Of a DNA stretch of 37,572 bases, positions 1 through 11,200 are shown in pieces. Origin of the DNA: a virus; the IMG/VR virus record IMGVR_UViG_3300030090_005215, positions 947-38,518 of that record. One strand, 5' to 3'. The number at the start of each line of letters is the position of its first letter. The stretch's first letter is position 1. The notes below the pieces were generated by a model. It had not been told where the DNA came from and made no database searches. It worked only from the letters and a program-made list of their open reading frames with translations. Made by a program: the position numbers and the translations under genes.

Positions 1-304
1 TAAGTATATACTCAAAGCCAGGAACATCAAGAACATGAAGCATACCCACATGTATGTGCGGAAATCTTTTCGTATATCTTGCGTGATACCCGCCAACTTT
101 TCTAAGATCCAATTGGTAAGTACCATCCGGTATTCTCGTTTCGCCATAAACTTTTGTATCTCTTTTTTCATCTTCTAATGTATACGCTAAAAATTTTTTC
201 TGTTGCCACAGTCCATCTATATCATTGCCTTGTTCTATTACTTCTAATAATATACCGTTAGTACTATCAGTACCACTTGAAAATCTAATTACTTCTAATT
301 TCAT
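1..304 (-). CDS. DUF5675-like phage protein, 3' end missing
   Basis: The gene opens with ATG at 302-304 and runs off the left edge, giving about 101 codons. I translated it by hand: it begins MKLEVIRFSSGTDSTNGILL, then has a 'YTLEDEKRDTKVYGETRIPDGTY' region and a 'RFPHIHVGMLHVLDVPGFEYIL' region. The TLED...GETxIPxGxY and HxGxxxxDxxG pattern is what I associate with DUF5675, a family of about 130-150 aa found in phages, often near lysis genes, with no settled function. The start abuts the stop of the preceding 95-aa gene (no gap), so the two are probably translationally coupled. The family call rests on remembered motifs; a role in lysis or cell-wall processing is inference only. Confidence 0.7.
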   Translation of the reverse strand, partial: MKLEVIRFSSGTDSTNGILLEVIEQGNDIDGLWQQKKFLAYTLEDEKRDTKVYGETRIPDGTYQLDLRKVGGYHARYTKRFPHIHVGMLHVLDVPGFEYIL

Positions 305-592
305 TTATTGAATTATTATTGTTATATCAGCTGCGCTGTCTGTTGTTATTTTTAAATTGTAAGTATTAGCATCAAAGCTTAAATTATCACTTAAAACTAA
401 AGTAACTTGAGGTGGTATTACTGTTTTAGTTATAATATAACTGTTTGTCCCATCATCTAAAAACAACTTTACAGTGCTAGACGTGGCTGTGGCTTGATTA
501 GCTATTGTTATTTTTCTAATACTACCACCAGGGCTACCTTTAGTTATTAAAGTAGTTGTAGTTGGTGAAGATACATTTTTATATATTGCCAT
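305..592 (-). CDS. Small beta-rich virion-type protein (95 aa)
   Basis: A 95-aa protein with no signal peptide or membrane segment. It is rich in Thr, Ser, Ile and Val, with alternating hydrophobic strands: 'IRKITIANQAT', 'VKLFLDDGTNSYIITKTVIP', 'VTLVLSDNLSFDANTYNLKI'. This pattern suggests a single small beta-sandwich. Similar short proteins with a 'kITIAN...LyLDDGtn...iPp.vTLvLddnLsFd' theme occur in many marine phages next to tail-fibre genes. I know of no proven function; a head or tail decoration protein or small fibre accessory is plausible. It lies 9 nt after the fibre-like gene and directly before the DUF5675-like gene. Its start context is TAATTATGG, with no Shine-Dalgarno sequence. 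Confidence 0.8.
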   Translation of the reverse strand: MAIYKNVSSPTTTTLITKGSPGGSIRKITIANQATATSSTVKLFLDDGTNSYIITKTVIPPQVTLVLSDNLSFDANTYNLKITTDSAADITIIIQ

Positions 593-601
593 AATTATAT
601 T

Positions 602-1993
602 TTAAACTGTTGCTAAAGTTAGTTTAACACTATATATTATATCTGTACTTGCATTTGGGTTTAATGTCACAAGTGCTACAGCAGTGTTAGAACTTGTTAT
701 AGCGGTAGACAGCGTTCTATCTGAATTCCACGTTCCCGTTGCTAAAGCACTACCTCTTGTACCATCAGTAGGATTTAGTTGATATATACTAGCGTCTGTG
801 CTTGAAGTAGTATTACCATAAGCATGCATCTTAATTACTTTAAATCCTTTTGGTATTTGATACCATGCCCAACTTTCTAATCCAGCATCCTGCCAAGTAC
901 CACCATAATCAGAACCAGCATCATCTGCTGCATATAAATAACCTCTAACAAAAGCAGCATCATTAACAATAAAATCACTTGGTAGCAAATATTTAACAGT
1001 ATCAACTATTTGAAGCGTGCCCGTGGCTTCAGGTAACTCTATTACATTATTTGTAGACATGTTTTGTTGAGGTCTAAAACTAATAAAATTAGTACCATTA
1101 TCTGAATCTTCATATAATCGTATGCTCCCTGTATCGCCAGATTGCCCATATAGATTTAAACTAGGCTCACCAAAATCAAATTCAGCATGTAAATCAGAGC
1201 CATCTTTAAATGTTATATTACCACCATCTGCATTTAACTCTATATCAGCAGATGAATCTAATGTCATGTTACCAGTAGAATCTAATTCTAAAGTTCCACC
1301 TGGAGTAATAGTTAAATTACTAGCAGCTGTTACAGCATCTCCATCAATATCTAAATCACCAGCTATTGTAGTAATAGATGTAGCACCATTACCTATAGTT
1401 ACATCTACTTCATCTTCAGCGTTACCAGATGCTATAGTTAACCCTGGTTGTATCTCCCCATCGTGACTAGCTACACTTAATATTAATTTACCTTCTTCAT
1501 CACCATCAGAGGCCTCAGCTATTTCCCCAGCTATTTGTGCATATGTAGTAAGTGATGGAGTACCATCATCCATTCCTTGAAAATATATTGTACCAAGATT
1601 ATCTCCATTAACACCATCAAGTGAATTTCTATTGTTGCTAAGAATAAAAATAGGACCATTAGCATCGTTAACGGTATTAGTCATTTGCATGGATATACTA
1701 CCAGCATTTGTCATAGCAAAAGCAGCAAGACTATCAACATTAAGATTAGTACCACTATAAGTAAAATTTGATTCAGCGTTTAAACCAGAGCCGCCAGTAG
1801 ATGTGACGACTCTAGTAGGATTAGCGTTAGTTATAGTTAAATCACTACCACCTAACGTAGTATTCTTTGTTACCTTACCATCTGAGTCAACCACAAGGAC
1901 ATTTTCTTCTGATGACGTTTCTAAGTTTTCAATATAAACTGTAGAACGAAATCTAGATATAAAATCCCATATGTGTTGACCTATCCATTTCAT
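602..1993 (-). CDS. Tail fibre / appendage-like protein (463 aa)
   Basis: The N-terminus (MKWIGQHIWDFISRFRSTVY, residues 1-20) is an amphipathic aromatic segment, probably the part that docks on the tail. A 'NVLVVDSDGKVTKNTTL' linker follows. Residues ~50-330 are a low-complexity Gly/Asn/Asp/Thr/Ser series of short strands such as 'DLDIDGDAVTAASNLTITPG' and 'GTLELDSTGNMTLDSSADIE'. This register is typical of beta-helical, trimeric phage fibres. From residue ~330 on, the composition changes to a more globular, aromatic domain ('GTWQDAGLESWAWYQIPKGF'), the likely receptor-binding tip. Its place downstream of the giant ejection protein matches T7 gp17. No chaperone or enzymatic motif is visible. 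Fibre identity is inferred from composition and position. Confidence 0.75.
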   Translation of the reverse strand: MKWIGQHIWDFISRFRSTVYIENLETSSEENVLVVDSDGKVTKNTTLGGSDLTITNANPTRVVTSTGGSGLNAESNFTYSGTNLNVDSLAAFAMTNAGSISMQMTNTVNDANGPIFILSNNRNSLDGVNGDNLGTIYFQGMDDGTPSLTTYAQIAGEIAEASDGDEEGKLILSVASHDGEIQPGLTIASGNAEDEVDVTIGNGATSITTIAGDLDIDGDAVTAASNLTITPGGTLELDSTGNMTLDSSADIELNADGGNITFKDGSDLHAEFDFGEPSLNLYGQSGDTGSIRLYEDSDNGTNFISFRPQQNMSTNNVIELPEATGTLQIVDTVKYLLPSDFIVNDAAFVRGYLYAADDAGSDYGGTWQDAGLESWAWYQIPKGFKVIKMHAYGNTTSSTDASIYQLNPTDGTRGSALATGTWNSDRTLSTAITSSNTAVALVTLNPNASTDIIYSVKLTLATV

Positions 1994-1994
1994 T

Positions 1995-2072
1995 TTATTT
2001 CTTTTTTACTGCTATTTTAAATATTATTAAACCTACAATAGCAGCTGTTGTACATATTGGACAAGGGCACAT
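1995..2072 (-). CDS. 25-aa Cys-rich membrane micro-protein
   Basis: Hand translation of the gap between the 60-aa gene and the fibre gene gives a complete 25-codon reading frame, MCPCPICTTAAIVGLIIFKI followed by AVKKK and TAA. It starts at an ATG (2070-2072) that overlaps the upstream stop as TAATG and ends one base before the fibre ATG, so it fills the gap exactly. The product has a CxCxxC cluster at its N-terminus, about 13 uninterrupted hydrophobic residues (a single membrane span) and a Lys-rich tail. That makes a plausible small phage membrane protein, for example lysis-related or a membrane anchor, but I do not recognise a family. The exact fit and coupled start argue that it is real; its length makes chance possible. 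Confidence 0.6.
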   Translation of the reverse strand: MCPCPICTTAAIVGLIIFKIAVKKK

Positions 2073-2254
2073 TATAGCCCTATTTCAAATCCAAAGTTTA
2101 ACAACATTAATCTAAATTTGTTTTTACAACAATCTTCTGGTTTACACGAAGCACACCATTTTATCTCCCATATTGTTAACCATCCAAATCTAAAAGTAAA
2201 ATCTATTTTATTTTTTTTGTTACTTGATTTCCAAGAATTTATCCAATTTATCAT
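2072..2254 (-). CDS. Small Cys/Trp-rich protein of unknown function (60 aa)
   Basis: A 60-aa protein. The N-terminal third is basic and polar (MINWINSWKSSNKKNKIDF). The middle is aromatic ('FRFGWLTIWEIKWCASC') and leads into a tight Cys cluster, CxxCxxxxCC (CASCKPEDCC). The C-terminus is hydrophobic ('LMLLNFGFEIGL'). The cysteines could bind a metal or form disulphides. It starts 36 nt after the stop of the 3803-aa gene, behind an A-rich leader without a Shine-Dalgarno sequence, and its stop overlaps the start of the 25-aa gene (TAATG). The two tiny Cys-containing proteins therefore look like a coupled pair between the ejection module and the fibre gene. I recognise similar short ORFs from marine phages but no function. 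Confidence 0.65.
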   Translation of the reverse strand: MINWINSWKSSNKKNKIDFTFRFGWLTIWEIKWCASCKPEDCCKNKFRLMLLNFGFEIGL

Positions 2255-2290
2255 ATTTTTATTTTTTGGTTCTATATTATAATTACACGT

Positions 2291-5200
2291 TTATTGGTGA
2301 GCATAACATTTTTTATTTTTATTCTCAGTCTTGTTTTTACATCTATCGCCATTACTTTTTATAGCTATACATCTATATTCTTTTATTCCATCACCATCTG
2401 TATCACTGCCATCTATGAATGGTTTGTGATGAACACATAACCATGTTTCATCTGCCGTTTCTGTAGTATTACCACATCTTTCACCGTTTGATCTAATACC
2501 AGAACACCTAATAGTTTTAATTCCTTTTTCTTTCTTTTCCTCTTCTTCTTTCTTCTTTTCCTCTATTTTTTCTTTTTCTTCTTCCGCTTTCTTTTCTTCT
2601 TTTTCTTTTTTCTTTTCAGCTTCTTTCTTTTCTTTTACTGCCTCTTTTGCTTCTACAACTTCCTCGTCTTCAATTCCTAATTGCCACCTGTTCCAACCTA
2701 AAAACATAGCAATTCTTTTCCATGTTTCATGGTTACCCGTTATAGCCTCTTCTAAGTTATTAGCTTTATTAAGTAATCTCATTAAAGGAATATTAGTAGT
2801 AGCCTCTATAATGCTAGCCCATTTTTGTAGTTGTGGATTTTCTATTCTAAAGCCTAATTCACCTGCTATACCTTTATTATATTTTTCCGAATAATAAGCA
2901 TTCATTATTTTTCTTACTTTACTACCTATTGGAGGAGAAAGATTTATTACTTCTAATATTATTTTTTCAGGCGCGTCTTGTCCATAACCTTTTTTAGACT
3001 GCAAGTGCCATTGTATTATTGTGTTTTTAAGTGTTGATACTAAAGCTCCATATAAACCCGTGCCTCTTAAAAAGCTATCTAAAGCACTATTAAATGTTCT
3101 AGTAGTTCTGTCATCTATATCTTCTTCGTCTTCTCCCCACATCATAAACGCTAATCCATTTTGTAATGCGGCAAATATTATATTATTTACAAAGCCATAA
3201 AAAAGTATTTTTGATATATTAGTCTTCATATCACCTCTACGATTAACTAAATCAGATAATGCTTTTTTATTTAATCTTCCGTACTGCATTGTAACATTTT
3301 GGAAAGCTAATATTAATCTACCTAATACGCTAGCTTGCTGTTGAGATACAAGATCTTCTCTAGAAGATTGTTGTGTTTCTTCCGCTATCTCTTGAAATTC
3401 CAACATCGTTCTCTCTTTAGCTTTAATTGGAGACATTCCTTGTTTAATGTATTTATTGTATCTATTTCTATAAAAAGATGCACCACCAAAAGCAATAGCA
3501 AAACTATCTGCTATTTGTGTAGGTAAAAAACCTTTTTGTAATAAATAACTAACAACAGTAGCAGGATTGTATCCATTTTCAGCAAAAGTTTTTGTTAATT
3601 CAGCTGCTGATACATCTGTTTGCAAACCCTTTCTTCTTTGTTTTAATTGAGGAGAATTAAATAACATTACAAAATCTTTCCAAAACTGAGGCTGATTAGC
3701 AAATGCGGCAGACGCTTTAAACATATTATTGTCTGACCAATTAATAAAGTTTACCGTAGACATTGTTTGTAGTAAAGCAGACCTCATATTAAAGAACATA
3801 ATCGCACCAATAGATCCATTTATCCAATCAGTGAAATCGTTAACCATTTTATTACTGCCTTGCTTTCTATTCCCACCAAACTCCATACGATATAATATAT
3901 CTTCTAAAGCTGATCTAAAGCTAGTTCCATATATAGCTTCAATTTTGTTTAAATTTTCTTTTGAGAATATTATATCTTTATTATCAACCCATTCTTGTAA
4001 AAATTCTTTTCTACCAATTTTATCAACAACGTTTCTTAAATCAGTTGGTATACTTTCCATCATCCAATTTTTACTAGGATTAACATATCCTTCTTTTCTA
4101 CGAGTTAATATTGATAAGCCATTAGCAAACGCTTTTATATTAGGATTTTTGTTTACGTGATTTACTAATTTAGTTTGTAATGATTTTGATATACCTGGTA
4201 TTTCAACACCCATTTTATTCCATAAATAAACTCTAATAGCCGTGTCGTTAGTAAAACTTGTATTAGGTACTTTATTATTTAGTTTAATATTAGGAAATCT
4301 TTTTCTTAAAGCATTATATTCATTAACCATATTTTGCTTGTAATTGTTCCAGTTTCTTATACCTTTTGCAAATGGTTTAAACAACGTGTTTTCAAAAAAC
4401 CTTAAATCAGCTTCACCCTGCTTACCTTTTCCTAAGAAATAATACATTAATCCTTTAAAATCCTCAGCTGATGGTGGTATATATATATCAAACTTCCATT
4501 TAGCACCTCGCTTTCTAGCTTCGGCAGAAGAAAATCTTTTATTAGCAGCGACGCCCTTTTTTCGTTCAATCATTTCATTAAACTCTCTGTTAATAGTTGC
4601 ATCAGGATCTGGTTCAATTATTTTACTATAAGAAGCGTCATTTCCAGGTTTTAAGTTTCTATTATTTTTGTTTAATTTAGCTTGAACAACTTTTGATTTA
4701 ATATCTAATTGATCTAAAACATTTTTAACAGCATCAACGTTTTGTATAGCGTCATCAACAAAGTACATATCATTGTATCCTTCAGCAAATTTATCTAACA
4801 TCCATTGAGCCTTAGCGTCACCAGTACTATTTGCTAGCCCAGTTATATTTTTTATTGGTATATCCAAACCTTGTCCTTTTAAAAACTGTTGTATAGCAAA
4901 AGCAGACTCTTGTGGTCTAGCCGTTAAAACGAACATGTCTTTTGTACCAAACTTTTTAGCTCTCTTTCTAGCTTTTTCAAGTAATGGACCTGGTGTACCA
5001 TCAACAACTTTATTAAATTCTGAGAAATCAAATGTTGCTCCTTGGTCTAATAATTCACCACCTCTACTAGCAAACTCTTCAGCTGTTAATCTACCTTTAA
5101 TGTATGAATTAGAAAAATCATTTATTTTATTAACAAACCCTTTAGGTAAAGGACTTCCTTGTTTTAATCTATTAGTGTTAATTTCAGCAAAGTTTTTACC

Positions 5201-8200
5201 AAACTCTTCTTTAAAAGCTTTTTTATTTTTTTGTACAGCCTTCCAGTTACGCTCAACTATAAAATCTTTTAATGATCTTTCTTCTCTAGCTCTATTTCTT
5301 TTTAATGCCGTTTCTAGTGAACTATCTACAAATATCATTTGAACATCATACCCAGCATCTTTAAACTTTTGTACTTGAGTAAACATTGATATAGTGCTCG
5401 CCCCAGTTCCATCTACTACAACGCCATCTCCTCTACCTTTGAATTTCATTTGTTTACGCTGTGCTATATCTCTAGCTTCCCATTGTAAGCTACCCCATTT
5501 ACTAGCTTGTTCAGGCGTAAAATCCCTCATGTTAGTAGGTAGTCCAGAGTTTTTTACTAACCATTCTAATGATATGTCTTGATTAACTATTTTATATCCT
5601 TGTCCTTCTAAATCTAATTGCTTTACAACATTTGATTTACCACTACCAGCGCTACCAGCTAAGAATATAACTTTTCTACCAACAGCAGACTCTCCAGTGT
5701 TGTTTGGCATAGTATATCTAACACCTGATTTCGTTCTAGCTAACGTATCATCAAAATCAAAAGTAGACATACCTTTTACCTCTTTAATATCTTTACTGTT
5801 TCTATTATTTAAAAGATCATTTAATTTAGCAGTTGTTACCCCCTTTTCACTTACTTTGTCTATAGAGTTTATACCATCTATCTCTAATTGACTAATTGTT
5901 TCAGCGGCTTCATCTTTTGTTATTTTGCCAGTTGCTACCTCTACTACTAAATTATTTTGAAACTCTATTATAGTTGGCGTTATATCACCCTGTTTAGCCG
6001 TTATATTAACACCAAATTCTTGAGCCACTGTTTTACCAGTAGGAGCCCAAACTAAATTATTTAAATTAATATATTTTGTTTTACCACTATGTTGCTGTGG
6101 CACTGCATATCTAACAAAAGTTGACAAACGAGGATCTATAGATAATTTTCCATCTATAATAGCTTTAGTTACTTCTTTATAATATATTTCTGGGTGACCA
6201 TGTTTATATAATCCATTAACGACTGTATCATCAATTTTTGGCAAAGCGCCTTGTATTGTCCCTGCCTCTAATATTGGCCATATATTATCCACTATATTAG
6301 CTCTAGCTGCGTTAAGCCCTATATTACCAAATTCTTTCTGGGCAGAAGCGTGTTCTTCTACTACCTCTACTTTGAGATCTATATTACCATCTTTATTTAT
6401 AACATAAAATAACGACGGAACTTGAATTCTAGTATAAGCGCCACTTTGATTACTAGTGGTATTACGTAGTATTTCATTAAATACCACAAAGTCATTTGGA
6501 TTATCTTTTAAATAAATTTCTAAATTTTTATAATACTTATATAAAACTAAAGGTCTATTATTTTTAATATCTTCTTTAATTTTCTTTATAGTATTTTTAG
6601 TTTGATATTTTTTAGACGTGTATTTATTTCTTGGATAATAACTTTGTTTAATCTCTTTTCCGTTTTTATTTTTTGGAATTTTACCAAACTTAGCCTCGAA
6701 CTCAGCTTTGGTACCATGTATTGTACGCGTTATGCTACCTGTTGTTGTATAGTATATTAAATTGTAATCTTGTGGGTTTAATTCTAAGTATTTTTTAGTA
6801 GCTTGATCTATGTGTTCTTGTTGTGTAATATTCAAAAGATTACCATCTCTATCTTTAGCAAATTGCGATATTGCTGTTGGGTCTATAAATGGACTTTCTC
6901 TTTCAACTCCTTTCTCGTCAACAAAAGTCATTTTAACTGTTTCAAAAGTTTCAGTTGGAGCTTGCTTTAATTTATTAAATTCTTTACCAGGATTGTTATC
7001 AAAGGCCTGACTATACATAGTTTCAGATTTACCATCTTTTAATTTAGCTATAATACTAGAAGATGCTAAATTATTTTGTACAGCATTTAATCTTATTTCT
7101 TGGTTAGCGGCTAATTGTGCTATTTGGATTATTAACTCTCTAATTGCTCCATCTGCTTTAGTACCTGGTTGCAAAGATCCATCAGCATTTATTCCAAATA
7201 AATCTAGTAATTCTTCTTTAGTAACATCAACTCTTTTATCTTGAGCAAACTTTTGTCCTAAATCTTTTCTTGCTCCTTCTTTTACTGTTAATCTTTCACC
7301 TTTAGTATAAAATTGTCCAAGTTTTGTATTTGCTATACCAGTAGCCCTACCATCTCTATCTTGACCCTCTGGTAAAGCATTAAAAAGATTTTCATTATAA
7401 GATCCATCTTCATTTGTAGTTTGTGAAAATATATATTCTTGAGCAGCTTTTCTTTGTGCTCCATTTAAATCTTGTTTTGCTAGTATTCTAAGTGGATCAA
7501 CCCCAAATTCAGTTGATATAGCATTTAATGTTTCAAATAAAGGTCCAGTTGGAACAACATTTTTCTCTGAAGTAGCCTTACCTTCCATAGATAATATTAG
7601 ACCTCTAATACCTTTATATGTTAAACCATCCAGTATTACGTCAGCAGACGCTATATTTTGTTTTACGGCTTGCTTAACATCATTTGGTAGATTAAGCATT
7701 TCCATGACCATTGTTAAATCTCTAACATCTTTTATAGATTCGTCTTTAATTTCAGTTGACATGTCAGAGTTTTCTATTTCATCTATCATCCTGTCTTTAT
7801 CAGCCTCTAAAATATCCACATAACTTTGTCCTTCTGTTGTTTGCCTGTCTATAGACCGCCTACCTGTACCACCTTCTTTTTCAACATAATCTTTTGAAAC
7901 ATCTTTTTTAGCATGATACAAAACGCCATTTTTACCAAATAAATAACCTGCAGCGCTTTCGTTTTTTGAAGGATCAAAGTTTTTTAACCATCTCTCTTGA
8001 AGATTATCTTTTACTTTTCTTATGTAGTCTTGTTGTGCTTCAAAAGGTAATCCTTTAGGATCAAAATCCCCTTGTTCTTCTAGTATTCTACTATCTAAAG
8101 AACCTTTACCAGATTCCGCAATGTATTGCCATACAGCAACATTATCAGCTTGACCTCTTTCTTGCCATTCTTTTTTGTTTTTATATTTTTTAGAACCATC

Positions 8201-11200
8201 CTCGTTTCTAGTGTGCTTATCATATTTATTTACTATTTCAGGATTATTTTTCATCCACTCAGCAGTAGACATGCTATAAGTAATCAAACTTTCTTTATCT
8301 TGAGCCGTTTTAGCATTTTCAAATAAAGTACCTTTAGCTCCTTTTTCCATCAAACGAGCTATAGCTTTACTAGGTCTATTTTTCTTAATAGAATAACTAT
8401 AATCTTTTAAGAAGTTTTTAATATCATTGGCATTATTAAATTTATAATCAATACCAAACGTATTCATGGACCACCTTCTAAACATATCAGCTAAATCAGT
8501 TAGTATATTTGATTCTATCTGTACGTCATCTTTAACTAACAATTCTGATATTAACGCTAACTTTTCCTCACCTCTGTGATTTATATTATATTGAGCTATT
8601 TTCTTATTGTATAAATTTTGTTTATTACCAAATGGATCATTTTTAAAAGTTATACTAGCGTCATCTAATAGAGCATCAATCGCGCCTCCCACGTTTACTC
8701 TCATAGCGGGATCTGACTTTAAAGTATTAGCAAATATAGCGTGTGTTATTTCATGAGCAACTGTTGCCCAAGCGCCGTCTTTTATAGCCTTTTCTTTGTT
8801 TATAACTATTTTTAACTTTTCTATTTGATTAGTGTCCTTATTATATATTGGCACCATTTTTCCATAAGCATTAGTACTTAATATATTGTTACCAATAAAT
8901 ACATTTCTAGATATATCCCCATCTATAGCTATTTTATTTCTAGCATCATCTTTATTTTCTTTTTCCTTGTTTATTATTTCTTTTTGTTCGTCTACTTTTT
9001 CTTTTTTATTTGTTTGCTCTTGTTCTATTAGAGTTGTTTGTTCTTTAATAAAATCATTTTTTTCAGAAATAATATTATCAATTTCAATTTTTACGCCATT
9101 TATTAATATGGTTTTTCTTGATTGTGATATTTTATTATCGTTTGTAATTTTGTTTATATCTTCAAAAAGATTTTGAATTTTTGTATCAAAAATATTACCT
9201 TCAATTTTTGTATTATTTTTTATATTTTTAATATTGTTAGAAGCATTTTCTTTTATATTTTCTATTTCACTTTTTGCATTAGTTATAGCATCATTAGATT
9301 TTTCTATAGCTTCTTCATAAGCGTCAAGTTGAGCTGAGTTATCTAAAACAACATCCTCAAACTCTTCTCTAGTTACAGCACCATCTTGGGTGTCTGTTAT
9401 TTCTTCTGTTATAAAACCATCATTATTTGTTTCTACTAATTCTACAGGAATATTATCAACTAGTTCTAGTTGAGACAGCCCAGCTTTAATAACGTTTTCG
9501 TAATGAGAGTCAACATCTTCTTTTTTTACAGTATCTAATATAGCTTGTTTTTGTGTAGTATTATTTTCTACTTCTTTTTGAATATCAAGCGCTTCTTTAG
9601 TTTTTCGCTCAAGAGACATTGTAGGATGTGCCCATATTCTATCTATTTCTTTTTTAGCACGTGAGTTATATTCATGTATTTCTATAAGTCTTCTTTTTTG
9701 TTTGTTACTAAGTAAGTCTACTTTGTAACAATCTCTTGTTAGTAGTAATTCTATTTCTACACCATAATTATCAAACTCTTTTTGTATTTGTTCTTTTCTT
9801 TTATCGGTTATATTCTTACTATCTAACTCCGCAGTTAATTTTATTAATTCAATATTTATATCTGATAACCTAGCATTTGTACTTTGAGAAACAAAAGGAT
9901 CTACAAACGCAGATTTAAACATAACTGGTGAGTGTAAAAATCCTGATAAAAATGCTCCATTAATAGCCGCTTCATCTATTCCATCAAAAAATGTTGCTCC
10001 ATCTACACCTGTTAGCACATCCATGTAATTTTCGGTAATTTGTGTCATAACCTCTGAAAATGCCTCTGAACTCATATTAAAACCTAGTTTTCCAGTTGTG
10101 CCTAGTAATCCTTTAGGACCGTATAACTCGAAAAGCTTATTTGCAAATTTTTTATCAAATCTACAAGACTTCATCATTTCTTTTTTGAAAGAATTGACGG
10201 CACCAGGTCTTGTTTTAAAATACTTCAACGCTCTTATTTGTCCAAATGTTACTCTTTCCCAAAAAGCTTCACCAAGACCAGTAACCATAGCATTGGAAAA
10301 CATTTCAAGAAAAGTAAAGCTTTCACCCTGCTTACCTCCTGTTGCTACGTATAAATTATTTTCCCTACGCATGTGATCATATTTTTCAGCAGCTGTGTAT
10401 GTAAACATAACTGACAAAGACCTTCCTTTACTTAACATTGCTATAGTTATAATAGGCACGTATTCAGTCATGCTAGTAAACAAGTAATCAAACATATCTC
10501 CAGCAGACCTAACATTATTCCACGTTGTCTTTGCCCTTAAGTCGCTTCTCCACGCGTCACTTTTAGCTTTAACATCATTACCAAAATCATCAGCCCAATC
10601 TTCTATATCTTGTAATATTTTAAAACCAATGGATTCTTTATCAAGTATTCCAGTTTTTTCAAAAACAGCTTGTGCTATATCTGATGTTGATGCCGTTAAA
10701 GAGGCAAAGCCGCCATAAACAGTATCCCAAATAGCGGCACCAAGGTTTGTTCCATAATATGTTCCTGGCGCATATTTTTTTCCAATTAATTCAGATAAAA
10801 CATCAAGTTCAACTTCTTCAATCGCAAGTTTATCAAGCTCTTGTACGGCCTCATTGTATATTTTTTGATTAGCTGGTAAAGTTTCTTTAACTAATACGAG
10901 TAGTTGATTATATAAATTAGAATATTCTAACTCGTATTCACTTATCTCGCTTTTAATAACCGCATTAGTTAAAACGCCAGTTTCAAACCATTGACTTTTT
11001 AATTGAGGATATTTTTCTGTTAATTGCTCCATAAACTCATTTGGAGAAGGCATATCCGCAATTTGTTTTTCTATGTCAGCAATATTATCATGTACTTCAG
11101 TTATATTATTATATGCAATATCTAATTTAATTATACCTTCAGAATATTCTACTATATTTTCTTGTACTTTTTTATTAATAGCTTTCTCGGTTAAACCTTT

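Noticed and set aside
1122-1466. Plus-strand reading frame inside the fibre gene
   Set aside because: It lies wholly within a clear minus-strand gene and has the composition of a complement shadow of a repetitive, low-complexity sequence; no leader or neighbour supports it.
2521-2660. Nearly repetitive ttctt/tcttt tract as a possible DNA repeat element
   Set aside because: It encodes the E/K-rich linker (GAA/AAA codons) of the giant protein and is explained by the protein composition.
3729-5342. Plus-strand frames opposite the giant protein
   Set aside because: They are antisense to recognisable catalytic and membrane segments of the 3803-aa protein; their hydrophobic, Leu/Ser-rich products are typical of antisense frames in AT-rich DNA.
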